Positions 17,731 to 27,677 of a stretch of DNA of 64,000 nucleotides are shown one piece after another. The notes beneath the pieces are model-generated. The model did not search any database. It was not told the DNA's origin and worked only from the letters and a program-made list of their open reading frames with translations. Positions within the stretch are counted from its first letter, which is position 1. Each line of letters begins with the position of its first letter. The stretch is from Anaerolineae bacterium (lineage in GTDB: Bacteria; Chloroflexota; Anaerolineae; Aggregatilineales; UBA2796): NCBI GenBank assembly GCA_025055255.1, contig JANWYI010000006.1:38595-102594 (forward strand). Reading direction: 5' to 3'. The position numbers were made by a program, and so were the translations under genes.

Positions 17731-18153
17731 ATGCACATTCACACTGTGATTTATACTGATCACTTGCCTGAGGTCGAAACGTTCTATCGCCGCGCTTTTC
17801 CAACTGTGCCCTTTGACGCACAGGAAGGCATGTTCACTGTGCGCTGGGCATCCAACGGCTGGCTGCACTTCGTGCGCGCCGATGAGACACATCCGCCTAG
17901 CCCTGTGGCACTGATACGCATCCACTTGCCACACACTGACCTTGAGCATGAGCGTCTGACCGCGCTTGGCATTGCCTGCGGCGCGTTGACTGTAGAGTCG
18001 TGGGGCAGATGGTACGGCAACAACGTTCGCTACTTCGAAGTAATCGATCCAACAGGCACGCGCCTGCACTTCTATGAGCCGCACTTCGGCGAGAAGCGCC
18101 AACTGATGACAACTGGCGACGGCACAGATACGCGCAAAGTCCATCACCACTGA
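17731..18153 (+). CDS. VOC-family (glyoxalase/dioxygenase-like) protein
   Basis: The 140-residue protein has the beta-alpha-beta-beta-beta arrangement of the vicinal oxygen chelate fold: MHIHTVIYTDHLPEVETFYRRAF at the start and NNVRYFEVIDPTGTRLHFYEPHF near the end, where a metal-ligand acid is expected. Substrate unknown; members include glyoxalases, dioxygenases and binding proteins. It lies 6 bases upstream of a solute-binding protein gene and is probably cotranscribed. Confidence 0.75.
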   Translation: MHIHTVIYTDHLPEVETFYRRAFPTVPFDAQEGMFTVRWASNGWLHFVRADETHPPSPVALIRIHLPHTDLEHERLTALGIACGALTVESWGRWYGNNVRYFEVIDPTGTRLHFYEPHFGEKRQLMTTGDGTDTRKVHHH

Positions 18154-18159
18154 GCCGAC

Positions 18160-19812
18160 ATGCAATCAACAGTTAAACTGTTCCTCGTGCTGTGTCTCAC
18201 TTGGACAGCGCTCTCGCCGAGTGCCTTGAGCGCAGCACAGAGCGCTACAGTGCGCGTCATATTGCCGCCTTTTGGGACGCTCGATCCTGTCGCGCTCTCG
18301 CCTGCTGACCAGACAGGACGCGATCTGGTCGAGAATCTTTTTGCAGGTCTGACGCGCTACGATCCGCTCACCAAACAGATCGTCCCGGCATTGGCTGAGT
18401 CATGGTCGGTCAGTCCTGACGGCTTGGAGTGGACGTTTAGGTTGCGGGACGCACAATGGGTGCGCGTCCAGAATGGAGTCGTTGTGCCTGTGCGCCCAAT
18501 CGTAGCAGGTGACTTCGTCTTCGCTTTGCGCCGCGCTTGTGACGCACCGCCGCCGAATCCTGCTGCTAAGACAGTGTTTGTCATCAGCGGCTGCCGCAAA
18601 ATTGCCACGACTAATCCGCTGTTGGTAGATGACCTGTTTATTGCACGTGAGCTGGGAGTGCGCGTTGTCAATCTGCGTACGTTAGCCTTGCGCCTTGAGT
18701 TTCCTGCGCCAATGTTGCCTTTCATGCTCGCCCTGCCAGAGTTTCGCCCTGTGCCACGCGAATCGGTCAGTTTAGCCGCTGAGAACAGCGACTGGGCTGT
18801 GCCGAGCGCAATGCTCTCCAGCGGCGCTTACGCACTGGCTGAGCGCGACGCGCAGAGCCTAACCTTGCTGCGCAATCCATTTTGGCATGATCGGACAGGC
18901 AACATAGAGCAAGTGACGGTCGCTTTTGCTCCGTCTGAGTCAGCTGCAGACCTTTTCATCTCGCAAAGTGCTGATTTCGCCCGCCTGAGCCGAGAGAGTG
19001 CGACACAACTTGCTATGAGCGCGCCTGAGTCGCTCATCAGTATGCCTAGCGCAGCTGTGATCCTGCTCGGCTTTGCCGCTGAGCGTCCAGTGACAATGCG
19101 AGAGGAGCTGAGACGCGCTTTGGCGCTCTCAATTGACCGTAACGCGCTCGCTCAGCAACTCAGTGGCACAGTGCCGACATGGCGGCTGACCACGCCTGCA
19201 GTCGCTGCAGTGGCGCTACAGTCTGAAGCAGGCATTTTCTCACCACAAGCAGCCAAAGCACAGCTGATCGCAGCAGGCTATGCTGCTTGCCGCCTGCCTG
19301 AGCGCCTTGAACTGGTCATTGAAGATACGCCGCGCATGGAAGCCTTAGCGAACGCGCTCTTTGCGCAGTGGCAGGCAAATCTAGGCTGTAACGCCCAGAA
19401 CTTCCGTTTGACCAAGCGCAGCACTGAAGTTGTGCGCCGCCTTGCCGATGGCACCTTCAGCACCATTCGCACCACTGATCCAATTCGCCCGCATATGTGG
19501 CTGTTCACATGGTCGCCTGATTACTTGGATGTCACGGCGTGGACGGGCGACGGCGCGCATTGTCGCTACGGCTTTCTGAAGAGCTACGTGCCATGCGGCG
19601 AGGCAGATCAGTTAGTGAACGCGGCATTGCTGGAGAGCGACTTAGCGCGCCGCGCTGAGCTAGTCGAGCAGGCAGAGCGGCGCTACTTTGGTGAGAATGG
19701 CACTTTTCCTGTAGTGCCACTGCTGACTGAGCTGCGTTTCGCTGCACGCCGACCCAACTTGCAAGGCGTCAGCGCTGCAGCGCCGCTTTGGTTTGCGGCT
19801 TGGTCGCGTTAG
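18160..19812 (+). CDS. Solute-binding protein family 5 (oligopeptide-type)
   Basis: The 550-residue exported protein has a signal peptide (KLFLVLCLTWTALSPSALSAA) and the family-5 pattern: ATVRVILPPFGTLDPVALSPADQTGRDLVENLFAGLTRYD, then PALAESWSVSPDGLEWTFRLRDA. ELRRALALSIDRNALAQ and a C-terminal lobe follow. Such proteins feed peptides, nickel complexes or sugars to Opp/Dpp-type ABC permeases. No permease genes are nearby, so it is an orphan. There is no lipobox cysteine. Confidence 0.9.
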   Translation: MQSTVKLFLVLCLTWTALSPSALSAAQSATVRVILPPFGTLDPVALSPADQTGRDLVENLFAGLTRYDPLTKQIVPALAESWSVSPDGLEWTFRLRDAQWVRVQNGVVVPVRPIVAGDFVFALRRACDAPPPNPAAKTVFVISGCRKIATTNPLLVDDLFIARELGVRVVNLRTLALRLEFPAPMLPFMLALPEFRPVPRESVSLAAENSDWAVPSAMLSSGAYALAERDAQSLTLLRNPFWHDRTGNIEQVTVAFAPSESAADLFISQSADFARLSRESATQLAMSAPESLISMPSAAVILLGFAAERPVTMREELRRALALSIDRNALAQQLSGTVPTWRLTTPAVAAVALQSEAGIFSPQAAKAQLIAAGYAACRLPERLELVIEDTPRMEALANALFAQWQANLGCNAQNFRLTKRSTEVVRRLADGTFSTIRTTDPIRPHMWLFTWSPDYLDVTAWTGDGAHCRYGFLKSYVPCGEADQLVNAALLESDLARRAELVEQAERRYFGENGTFPVVPLLTELRFAARRPNLQGVSAAAPLWFAAWSR

Positions 19813-19815
19813 ACG

Positions 19816-19844
19816 TTACAAGCATACTCGAAATCTTGTAGAAT
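19816..19844 (+). promoter_or_regulatory. Possible promoter of the cysteine hydrolase gene
   Basis: TTACAA (19816-19821) and TAGAAT (19839-19844) are 17 bases apart. The -35 match is weak, the -10 match good. Confidence 0.4.
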
Positions 19845-19876
19845 CATGGGTAACGCTTCAATGAAAGGAGCTACCC

Positions 19877-20794
19877 GTGACCTTTCCGTCTTTCTACGAT
19901 CCCGAAACAGTTGGACAAATTTACGAGCCTGATCTGCAGCGTGCCTACGCTGAAGGTGCTGCAGCCTTTCAAACGCCTGCCAGCAGCGACCAGCAGCGTG
20001 TCTTGCTCTGGCTGATTGATATGCAGAACGACTTCATCCTGCCTGCACCGCTCGGTCGTTTGCCCGTGCCAAATGCCGTGCAGGATGCACAGCGCACTAT
20101 TGAATGGCTCTATCGCAACGTCCATCAAGTTACGCACATCGCTGCCTCGCTCGACACACACACGCCGTTTCAAATTTTCTATCCAACGTGGTGGAAAAAT
20201 GCCAAAGGCGAGCGTCCTGCGCCGTACACTGTCATTAGTGCTGAGGACGTCGCTAAACAGATTTGGCTGCCCGATCTAGAGCCTGAGTGGTCAGCTTATT
20301 ACGTAGAAGAGCTAGAAAAGGTCGGCAAGAAACAGCTGATGATCTGGCCTTTCCATTGCATGGAAGGCACAGCCGGACGCGCCCTGTTGCCTGCGCTCTC
20401 AGAGGCAATCATGTATCACAGCGGCGCACGCGCAGCACAGCCTACTTACCTGACCAAGGGCACAATTCCGCACACTGAGTTCTACTCAGTGGTCGAGCCA
20501 GAGGTGAAATATCCGCGGCGTCCTGACGGAGGCTTAAACACAGCCTTTCTGGACATGATTGCCAGCTACGACCTAGTTTATGTGGCAGGTGAGGCACGCA
20601 GTCACTGCGTGCTGGCAACGCTAGACTCAACACTGCGCTACTTCGCCAATCAGCCTGAGGTGATCGCTAAGCTGCGCTTCTTGGACGACTGCACGTCCTC
20701 TATTCCTGGCTTTGAGCAGGCTACTGAAGAGCGACTGGGCGCAATGGCAGCGCAAGGGCTGCGTTTCGTGAACTCAACTGATCCAATCGGCTGA
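19877..20794 (+). CDS. Isochorismatase-family cysteine hydrolase (nicotinamidase-like)
   Basis: The 305-residue protein carries the isochorismatase/nicotinamidase triad: Asp in LLWLIDMQNDF, Lys in TYLTKGTIPHTEFY and Cys in VYVAGEARSHCVLATL. HTPFQIFYPTWW and the HCMEGTAG region fit a nicotinamidase-type metal/substrate site. It is longer than the usual ~200 residues, with about 45 extra N-terminal residues and an insertion in the middle. It starts at GTG with AAAGGAG six bases upstream. Substrate is not certain. Confidence 0.85.
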   Translation: MTFPSFYDPETVGQIYEPDLQRAYAEGAAAFQTPASSDQQRVLLWLIDMQNDFILPAPLGRLPVPNAVQDAQRTIEWLYRNVHQVTHIAASLDTHTPFQIFYPTWWKNAKGERPAPYTVISAEDVAKQIWLPDLEPEWSAYYVEELEKVGKKQLMIWPFHCMEGTAGRALLPALSEAIMYHSGARAAQPTYLTKGTIPHTEFYSVVEPEVKYPRRPDGGLNTAFLDMIASYDLVYVAGEARSHCVLATLDSTLRYFANQPEVIAKLRFLDDCTSSIPGFEQATEERLGAMAAQGLRFVNSTDPIG

Positions 20795-20867
20795 GCCTCG
20801 CAACCTCTGAGCGTCAGCTGCGTAGTATACGATTAGACATATATCAATGCTGCAAAAGGTGGAGGCT

Positions 20868-21332
20868 ATGAGCAGTGGATTCAAGCACGATGAACATGGC
20901 TGGTACTACGCAGGTGACTGGCTCAAACCTGCACTTGGGATTTTCGTGTTTTTGGTGATCGTCAGTCTGGTCTTCAAGCTCGTCTTGTCGCTGCTCCCTG
21001 TTGTGATTGTTGGTGCGCTGATTCTCTTCAGCGTCAGGTTGCTTGGTCAGAATGGCTTAGAGCGAGAGCGCTGGGAAGCGTGGAGCGAGCGACTCGGCGA
21101 GCGCATCAAGCGCTGGGCAGAACAAGTTAGCCAGCGCGCTGAAGATTGGGCGAAGCAGTTTGAATATCAAACAACAGGTCGCTCAAGGGCGCAGGAAAGC
21201 GCACGAGGGACTTTTGAGGAGCATCCGCGCAAGCGCAAGAACGACGAAGAGGTGCTGGAGATCGAATACGAGGAAGTTTCCACAGTGCATGGCAAAGCGA
21301 AACGTCGCTCTGAAGATGTAGAATATCTCTAA
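20868..21332 (+). CDS. Small membrane protein with charged coiled C-terminus
   Basis: The 154-residue product has a short aromatic N-terminus (GWYYAGDWLKPALG), one long or two closely spaced membrane helices (IFVFLVIVSLVFKLVLSLLPVVIVGALILFSVRLL, residues about 24-58), then a highly charged helical tail with repeated Trp (RWEAWSERLGERIKRWAEQV). The ATG at 20868 is preceded by GGTGGAGG. I do not recognise the family. A terminator follows it. Confidence 0.7.
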   Translation: MSSGFKHDEHGWYYAGDWLKPALGIFVFLVIVSLVFKLVLSLLPVVIVGALILFSVRLLGQNGLERERWEAWSERLGERIKRWAEQVSQRAEDWAKQFEYQTTGRSRAQESARGTFEEHPRKRKNDEEVLEIEYEEVSTVHGKAKRRSEDVEYL

Positions 21333-21341
21333 GCAGCTAGG

Positions 21342-21371
21342 CACGCCTCTCAGCGGTGAGAGGCGTGTTTG
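21342..21371 (+). terminator. Terminator between converging genes
   Basis: CACGCCTCTCA and TGAGAGGCGTG form an 11-bp stem around GCGG followed by TTTG. It lies between the small membrane protein gene and the FecR-like gene. Confidence 0.8.
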
Positions 21372-21372
21372 T

Positions 21373-22362
21373 TCAGCGCACTGAGACTTCAGTCTGCCTA
21401 CCTGTGAGAACGACGGCTTCTATGCGCTGTTCAGGTGTGTTACCGCGCCGCACGAAGAACGTCCACGTGCCCGGCGCAGCGATCACGGGTTCATCCAGCA
21501 CGATCTGCCATGCGTTCTCGCTCTCTGCTACGCGCAGGACAATTTGATTGCTGAGCGAGGCAGTTACGTTCTGAGTGGAGAGGCGGAAGACGACCTCGCC
21601 AAAAGTGAAAGCTAATGTGACGGGCTGCTCAGCGGATAGGCGCAGACCTTCAACAATGTAAGGAATAGCCGTCTGAGCAACGACGCGGTAAGTCTCCGAT
21701 GGCACGCTGACGACTTGCCCAGTGGTAAACCTGAAAGTGATGCCTTGCGAGTCAGTCAAGTGAAGCGGCAAAGCGAGCGGCGTGCCATCTAAACGATAGG
21801 CAGCAGCGCGCAAAACCGCCCACTCAGTTTGTGCTGCGCGCCCATCAGCAGTTAGTTGCACACCTTGCCGCGCTTGGAGCATTAGAGCCTCAGCATTGTT
21901 CGGCTGCACGCGCGCACTTCCTTCCGTGACGCCGAAGAGCAAGTCGCCGTTCGGCAAGCCATAGGCAACGAAAGCACCTTCGCCTGTCATCTCCACGCTA
22001 CCGCCGACTGCCAGCAAGCTGAAGCGATAGGCGATGCCTCTGGGCTGTAAGCGACCATTGGCTTGCCCTTCGAAGAGCGCCACAGCCACTTGCCAGCCGT
22101 TGATCGGCGAGGCGTGATGTCGCCTGAGCGCTAGGCGCGTGCCATTGCTCAGATCGAGCTGAGCGTGAGCAAGGTGTAGCCTTGCTGCATCGCCGAGCGT
22201 GAGCGACGTGCCGTCAGGCGGCACGCGCTCCTGCCGATCAGAATCAGAATAGACCAGCACAGCAGCAGGCGGCTGCGTCTCTGCCGAGATGAGGCTGCCG
22301 AGTCCGATGCCTGCCAATGCAAACAACGCCAAGATCACCGTGAGAATTACGCGCCGAATCAC
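21373..22362 (-). CDS. Exported FecR-like domain protein
   Basis: The 329-residue protein has an N-terminal signal/anchor helix ([20 protein letters not shown]) and a beta-rich body. The [29 protein letters not shown] segment and the later [31 protein letters not shown] resemble FecR-type beta-helical modules. The C-terminal third is another beta domain. It overlaps rpoD by 4 bases and is the last gene of the dnaG-rpoD unit. Role unknown; in this setting FecR family membership does not imply iron regulation. Confidence 0.65.
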   Translation of the reverse strand: MIRRVILTVILALFALAGIGLGSLISAETQPPAAVLVYSDSDRQERVPPDGTSLTLGDAARLHLAHAQLDLSNGTRLALRRHHASPINGWQVAVALFEGQANGRLQPRGIAYRFSLLAVGGSVEMTGEGAFVAYGLPNGDLLFGVTEGSARVQPNNAEALMLQARQGVQLTADGRAAQTEWAVLRAAAYRLDGTPLALPLHLTDSQGITFRFTTGQVVSVPSETYRVVAQTAIPYIVEGLRLSAEQPVTLAFTFGEVVFRLSTQNVTASLSNQIVLRVAESENAWQIVLDEPVIAAPGTWTFFVRRGNTPEQRIEAVVLTGRQTEVSVR

Positions 22363-24023
22363 AGGTAGTCCCTCAGATGACGACTGCGCGTCGGATGACG
22401 CAGCTTGCGCAGCGCTTTTGCCTCGATTTGGCGAATACGTTCGCGCGTCACGCCAAAATGCTTACCGACCTCTTCCAGAGTATGCTCCTGACCATCTTGC
22501 AAGCCGAAGCGCATAATCAACACCTCGCGCTCACGCTCGTTCAGCACGGCGAGTGCGCTGCGCACTTGCTCCTTCAGCAATTGGCGCGCTGCGGCGTCTA
22601 CAGGCCCAATAACCTTGTCGTCCTCGATGAAATCGCCCAGAAAGCTAGAATCCTCCTCGCCAACGGGCATTTCAAGTGACATCGGCTCTTGGGCGAGGCG
22701 CTGAATGCGGCGGACCTTAGCAGCAGCACGCCGCAGCTTACGGCTCAGAGCATGGTCGAGCTTCTCGCCTGACTCTAGCGCAGCGCGAATCTGTCGTGTG
22801 TCTTCTGCTGAGAGGAAATTCATTTCTAAGGCAAGCTGCTCAGCCGTTGGCTCAGTGCCGAGCTGCTGCACTAACTCACGGTAAATGCGCGTAAGACGGT
22901 TGAGCGTCTCAGACATGTGGACAGGAATGCGAATGGTGCGCCCTTGATCAGCAATAGCGCGGCTGATTGCCTGCCTGATCCACCAAGTAGCATAGGTGCT
23001 GAACTTGAAGCCTTTGGTGTGGTCGAACTTTTCGACAGCGCGCAACAAGCCGATGTTGCCTTCCTGAATCAGGTCGAGGAAGCTAATACCACGCATCATG
23101 TAGCGCTTTGCTACGCTGACGACAAGACGCAGGTTAGCGCGCGTGAGCGCCTCAGCAGCTGCATTGGCACGCTGACGCACGCCGTCATAGTAGTTTGCCA
23201 GAGCTTGGTCATCGCATAACTGAGTGAGCCATGCCTCAAAGTCGGCGCGTGGCGGCAGGGTGTTGTGTTGACGGACATACTCACTAAACACAGGCTCAAG
23301 GCAGTTTGGAATCAGGTACAGCCCTTGAAAGACTTCAAAAAGATGGCGTGCCAGCAACGTCCATGTCTCATCGCGTCCCCAGTCGCCTTGCTCAAGGTAA
23401 GTACGGATGTAAGACGGCTTAGATGGATCGAGTGGCTCGCATAGGCGGCGTGCCTCGCTCAGGAATGCTGAGAGATCGGGCATGGCGAGGCTGTAATCAG
23501 CAGCCTTTGACCGTACGCTCTCCCAAAATTGGAGCATGTCATCGTACAAAATCTGAAGCGCCTCACGATAGCTACGCTGATCGCCTGTCTGAGTGTTTGT
23601 GCAAGCGGCGCGTAATAACGAGAGCGCTGCCATCTGTGAAGAGAGCCATGTCTCGCTATTTGGATCAAGTAGCGGCACTTGCCCGATCTCTTTCAGATAC
23701 ATGCGCACGGGATCATCAGCAGCAAGCGCGCTACTTAGCTGCACGTCATCCAGGTCAGTTTCGTCGAGATAATCTAGCTCTTCCTCATCAGAGTCTCGGA
23801 AAGTGACAGGTACTTGATATTCAGAGAGGCTGTTGACATCAATGCCAATCTCGCCGAGCTCTTCTTGCACTGAGCGCGGTGACTCATCCAGCTCATACAG
23901 ATAGGCAAAATCCGTCTCAGTGTCAGGCAGCATAGCATCTGCGCTGAGATCGTCGGCTGTGTAGCGACTTGACTCTCCAGAATAGCTCGTTGTGCGTTGT
24001 TTTCGGCTTGTTCGCTTTGCCAT
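22359..24023 (-). CDS. rpoD: Primary RNA polymerase sigma factor (RpoD/SigA)
   Basis: The 554-residue sigma-70 factor has region 1.2 ([16 protein letters not shown]), region 2 ([33 protein letters not shown]...[17 protein letters not shown], the -10 reading helix), region 3 and region 4 ([17 protein letters not shown], the -35 reading helix). A non-conserved ~180-residue segment lies between regions 1.2 and 2. This is the housekeeping sigma type, and promoters of TTGACA/TATAAT type in this window agree with it. It lies 15 bases downstream of dnaG. Confidence 0.96.
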   Translation of the reverse strand: MAKRTSRKQRTTSYSGESSRYTADDLSADAMLPDTETDFAYLYELDESPRSVQEELGEIGIDVNSLSEYQVPVTFRDSDEEELDYLDETDLDDVQLSSALAADDPVRMYLKEIGQVPLLDPNSETWLSSQMAALSLLRAACTNTQTGDQRSYREALQILYDDMLQFWESVRSKAADYSLAMPDLSAFLSEARRLCEPLDPSKPSYIRTYLEQGDWGRDETWTLLARHLFEVFQGLYLIPNCLEPVFSEYVRQHNTLPPRADFEAWLTQLCDDQALANYYDGVRQRANAAAEALTRANLRLVVSVAKRYMMRGISFLDLIQEGNIGLLRAVEKFDHTKGFKFSTYATWWIRQAISRAIADQGRTIRIPVHMSETLNRLTRIYRELVQQLGTEPTAEQLALEMNFLSAEDTRQIRAALESGEKLDHALSRKLRRAAAKVRRIQRLAQEPMSLEMPVGEEDSSFLGDFIEDDKVIGPVDAAARQLLKEQVRSALAVLNEREREVLIMRFGLQDGQEHTLEEVGKHFGVTRERIRQIEAKALRKLRHPTRSRHLRDYL

Positions 24024-24038
24024 ACTCAGACGCTCACC

Positions 24039-26087
24039 TCACGAGAATGACTGACTGTTTAAGATCGGTTGGGCATGCATAGCTTGGCTGAGAGCGCGAA
24101 TGGCATGTAGATAGACCGTGCTGAGCCGCAAATAGTCTCTCAAACGCACTTCGTCTGCCTCTTGCATTAGATGGCTCAACTCAGCGCTCTCACGGCGCAG
24201 CCGTGCTAGGCGCAGCAAAAGCACGTGATGCAGAAGCGCAGTGCGATGACGAACTGTATCAGAGTGCAGTGAAACTTGCTCTCTCAACGTCGCTACATCT
24301 TTACTTAACGCACGCGGATACAGCTCAGTTGCACTCCGCAAGCGCTGTTCGTAGGCTTCTAGATGCGCCACTAACAACTGCTCAAGCACAGGTTGCAGCT
24401 CAGCAGGCAAGTGCGCTTCAAGGTAAGCAAGCCAATCTTCCTCGTACTGAGCGCGCGCGCGCACGAAGACCTCAAAAATGGCGCGCAAATCGGGACGTGT
24501 GAAATCAGCGGCACATAACGGCTGCAGAGCTGACTCAGCGGCTGCATTTTCGTTGATCAATTGGCGGAAAACGCGCTGTACGTCCGCTAACAAGTTTGGA
24601 TGCTGCAACAAAGCAGCCAAGCAATACTCTTGGAGTGCCTCGCCGTGCGCTGTGAGCGTTAGTGCCGCTTGACCTGTGTTCGGTTGAGCAGGCGCGCTCG
24701 GCTTGCCGTCAGCTGCAGGACGATCTATGCGCTTCAGGCGCTGCTGTTGCGCCGCCCACTCTAAAAGCGCCTTGCCGCTGCCCAAGCGCAGCTTGTACGC
24801 TAAGTGCTGCACGTTTGCCTGCTGCTGCAGATTGTTTTCAGTCGCCATGAGCAGCGGCAACAGCTCACGGGCGACTTTTTCACGCTCAGCTAGTGTAGCA
24901 TTAGCAGGTAAACGGGCTGCTGCCGTGTTGATCACATACTCTGCCACGCCTTGCGCCTCAGCAACCAAGTTGCGCCATGCTTGCGGATCATCGCGGATCA
25001 AATCATCGGGGTCTTTGCCGACTGGCAAAGTGACCACTTGTAATTCAAGGTTCAAGCGGCTCGATTCGCGCAGCGCGCCGTTTGGGTCAACAAAGACGCG
25101 CTCAACTGAAGCCGCTTGACGCGCCGCCTCAAGACCGCGCAGGGTTGCGCGTGCGCCTGCTTCATCAGCGTCAAGAGCGAGGATCAAGCGGCGCGCAAAG
25201 CGGCTCAGCGTCTTGAGTTGCGCTTGAGTCAGCGCCGTGCCCATCTGCGCAACCACATTGGTGAAGCCGTGCTGGTGCGCTTGGATAGCATCCATGTAGC
25301 CTTCCACGATCACGGCTGTCTCGCTCTCGCGAATGCTACGGCGCGCATGGTGCAAGGCAAACAAGACGGCGCTCTTATCGAAGAGTGGTGTCTGCGGCGA
25401 GTTGAGATATTTCGGTTGCGCCTCAGGTTTGAGTGCGCGCGCGCCGAAGCCAATCACTTGACCGCGCTCATCACAAATCGGGATCATCAGTCTATCGCGG
25501 AAGCGGTCGTAGACACGCTCAGAGTCGTCATGGCGCGTTAAAATGCCCGCTTCCAGCATATCTCGCTCAGTGTAGCCGATCTGCTTCAGGCGATCTAGCA
25601 CTGTGCTCCAGCTATCAGGCGCGTAGCCAATCTGAAACTGGACAAGCGTTGCCTCGCTTAAGCCGCGCCGCGCTACATAGGCGCGCGCTTCAGCTGCATC
25701 GGGCGCGTTCAGCAAGCGCTGATGGTAAAAACGCGCTACTTCGTTGAGCAGGCTGCGCAATTTGTCGAGATGAGCCTCGCGTTGGCGTTGTTCAGGTGTG
25801 CGCGGCTGCAGCTGGACACCTGCTTTTTCCGCTAAGATGCGCAGCGCCTCAGCAAAATCCACGTTTTCGCGGCGCTGCACAAAGGTGAAAATATCGCCAC
25901 CTGTGCTGCAGGCGCCAAAGCAATGCCACGTTTGGGTCTCAGGAAAGACGACAAAAGAAGGCGTTTTTTCGCTGTGGAACGGACAGCACGCAGTGAAGTA
26001 GCGTCCTGCTTTGCGCAGCGGGACGCCACTCTGCGAAATGTATTGCACCAGATCGAGTTTTGCTCGAATCTCTTGGGTGATGGACAA
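24039..26087 (-). CDS. dnaG: DNA primase
   Basis: The 682-residue primase has the N-terminal CHC2 zinc finger (ACCPFHSEKTPSF...WHCFGACSTGG), the RNA-polymerase domain with FGARAL, the TOPRIM motif VIVEGYMDAI and a DALDADEAG-type metal site (LILALDADEAG). A long Gln/Ala-rich C-terminal helicase-binding region follows. It starts with TTG at 26087, with GGAGG about 7 bases upstream. It heads the operon dnaG-rpoD-FecR-like. Confidence 0.96.
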   Translation of the reverse strand: MSITQEIRAKLDLVQYISQSGVPLRKAGRYFTACCPFHSEKTPSFVVFPETQTWHCFGACSTGGDIFTFVQRRENVDFAEALRILAEKAGVQLQPRTPEQRQREAHLDKLRSLLNEVARFYHQRLLNAPDAAEARAYVARRGLSEATLVQFQIGYAPDSWSTVLDRLKQIGYTERDMLEAGILTRHDDSERVYDRFRDRLMIPICDERGQVIGFGARALKPEAQPKYLNSPQTPLFDKSAVLFALHHARRSIRESETAVIVEGYMDAIQAHQHGFTNVVAQMGTALTQAQLKTLSRFARRLILALDADEAGARATLRGLEAARQAASVERVFVDPNGALRESSRLNLELQVVTLPVGKDPDDLIRDDPQAWRNLVAEAQGVAEYVINTAAARLPANATLAEREKVARELLPLLMATENNLQQQANVQHLAYKLRLGSGKALLEWAAQQQRLKRIDRPAADGKPSAPAQPNTGQAALTLTAHGEALQEYCLAALLQHPNLLADVQRVFRQLINENAAAESALQPLCAADFTRPDLRAIFEVFVRARAQYEEDWLAYLEAHLPAELQPVLEQLLVAHLEAYEQRLRSATELYPRALSKDVATLREQVSLHSDTVRHRTALLHHVLLLRLARLRRESAELSHLMQEADEVRLRDYLRLSTVYLHAIRALSQAMHAQPILNSQSFS

Positions 26088-26114
26088 CGTGCCGCCTCCG
26101 CTGAACGCTTTTGA

Positions 26115-26143
26115 ATTATAACGACAGCAAAAGGGCTAAGCAA
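26115..26143 (-). promoter_or_regulatory. Promoter of the dnaG-rpoD operon
   Basis: On the minus strand TTGCTT (26143-26138) and a perfect TATAAT (26120-26115) are separated by 17 bases, with transcription expected near 26108 and the TTG start at 26087. Confidence 0.75.
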
Positions 26144-26502
26144 GGCGTTTATTACCGTACTAAGTTTTCTGGATAGCACATTTCGCAAGGATCAAACAGC
26201 GGAGCAATGGTCACTGGCAAGTTTTGAGTGCATTCCTTGAGGCTTGTCCTTAGACCATTAGTTCTGGCAAGGACAGTGCTGCGCCTGTTTGAGTTCCGCT
26301 CAAAAGAACGATTTTTCAGCAATGACATCAAATAAAGTGCTTTTTCGGAGCTTAGAAGTCCCTAAAGACTGCTTATCAGCTGCACAAATATGTGTCATGC
26401 TTAGACAAAGCTGCTACAATATGAAAAAGCGCCACACAGTTTGTCAAATTGAGCGCAGCGGCTTGTCAAAGCACATGAGTCGCCGCTCTAGAGATAGGAC
26501 AG
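26144..26502. other. Intergenic region between dnaG and the glycosyltransferase gene
   Basis: About 360 bases, lower in G+C than the flanks. It carries the glycosyltransferase promoter (26392-26420). Short open frames here have no ribosome-binding site or recognisable product. I see no RNA gene or repeat. Confidence 0.4.
26392..26420 (+). promoter_or_regulatory. Possible promoter of the glycosyltransferase gene
   Basis: GTGTCA (26392-26397) and TACAAT (26415-26420) are 17 bases apart. The -10 is good and the -35 partial. Confidence 0.45.
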
Positions 26503-27606
26503 ATGGATATGCGAATCGTTGTCATTACGTCTTGGGCGACTGATGTCATCAGCGGCAGTGGCACAGCTGTCTTTTTCAATGCGTTTCTAGCAGGGCTGCG
26601 CCAGCGCGGCTACACAGTTGAGGTGATTGCGCCAAACTTTGACACGAGCGATTATATCGAGGCGACGCTCAAGCGCTTCCAGTTCAACACAGAGCTGCGC
26701 ACTGATCCACGCCTGCGCAACGCTGATGTGATCATTGGCTTTGACTACGACGGCTACGGTCTCGATCCTGCGCAACGTCCGCCGCTGATCGCCTCTGCTC
26801 ATGCAATCTTTGGCGACCTTTGCCGCTGGGAACGTGAGCCGATCCGCACAGTGGTCTATGCGCAGGCATTTTTTGACCGCCTGAACATGCAGCAAGCTGA
26901 CTTGGTGACGGCAGGTAGTCAGTACGCCAAAGAGCGGATTGTGGCGCTTTACGGCGTGCCAGCGGAGAAAGTGCAAGTTATTCCGCACGGCATGCTCACA
27001 CCAAATTGGTTGCCGCTCGTAGATGCTGAGCCACGCCAAGCTAATGATCATCCAATCGTGCTGGCAGTCGGCAAGTTTTACCCACGCAAGCGAGTAGATG
27101 TGCTGCTGCGTGCTGTGCCGCTGCTGGTTGAGGAGTTTCCAGACCTAGAGGTGCGGATTGTCGGCAACGGCTTGGAGTGGGACGTGCTGCATGCGCTCGC
27201 TGATGAGCTGAAGATTAACGCTCATGTGACGTGGCTCTCACACATTGCTGATGACGCCGCTTTTGCTCGTGAGTGGCGACAAGCCGATGTCTTCTGTCAT
27301 CCAAGCTGTCAGGAAAGTTTTGGCTACGTTTACCTTGAAGCGATGACGCTTGGTAAGCCAATTGTGGCAGCAAATGCCAGTGCAGCACCTGAAGTTGTCG
27401 GCGAGGCAGGTCTGTTAGTCGAGCCCGAAAACCCTGCAGCACTGGCAGAAGGCATTAGGCGACTCTTGCGCGATGAGTCTTTGCGCGCCGAGTGCAGCCG
27501 TCGTGGGCGCGCACGTGCGGCACAATTCAGCGTAGCGCGCATGATTGACGGCTATGAAGCAGCAATTCAGCGTGTTCTTGCACCAGTTCCAGTGGTTGTG
27601 CGCTGA
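26503..27606 (+). CDS. Family 4 glycosyltransferase
   Basis: The 367-residue GT-B enzyme has the N-terminal acceptor domain (GSGTAVFFNAFLAGLRQRGYTVEVIAP) and the C-terminal nucleotide-sugar domain with VIPHGML, AVGKFYPRKRVDVLLRA and the E-x7-E motif in ESFGYVYLEAMTLGKPIVAANASAAPEVV. It probably transfers a hexose to a lipid or polysaccharide at the cytoplasmic face. It begins at 26503 or, two codons later, at 26509; an AGGA lies just upstream. An inverted repeat follows. Confidence 0.9.
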   Translation: MDMRIVVITSWATDVISGSGTAVFFNAFLAGLRQRGYTVEVIAPNFDTSDYIEATLKRFQFNTELRTDPRLRNADVIIGFDYDGYGLDPAQRPPLIASAHAIFGDLCRWEREPIRTVVYAQAFFDRLNMQQADLVTAGSQYAKERIVALYGVPAEKVQVIPHGMLTPNWLPLVDAEPRQANDHPIVLAVGKFYPRKRVDVLLRAVPLLVEEFPDLEVRIVGNGLEWDVLHALADELKINAHVTWLSHIADDAAFAREWRQADVFCHPSCQESFGYVYLEAMTLGKPIVAANASAAPEVVGEAGLLVEPENPAALAEGIRRLLRDESLRAECSRRGRARAAQFSVARMIDGYEAAIQRVLAPVPVVVR

Positions 27607-27641
27607 CATATTTTCGCGCTGTGCCTCACGCTCGTGTTAAA

Positions 27642-27664
27642 CGGGTAGCTCTTGGAGCTACCCG
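27642..27664. terminator. Inverted repeat between converging genes, probable terminator
   Basis: CGGGTAGCTC and GAGCTACCCG form a perfect 10-bp stem around TTG. T-tracts are poor on both sides, so the terminator call rests mostly on position between two convergent genes. Confidence 0.6.
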
Positions 27665-27677
27665 CCTCTGTTGCAGA

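Noticed and set aside
26289-26543. 84-codon frame upstream of the glycosyltransferase
   Set aside because: No ribosome-binding site, spans the predicted promoter and overlaps the real gene start.
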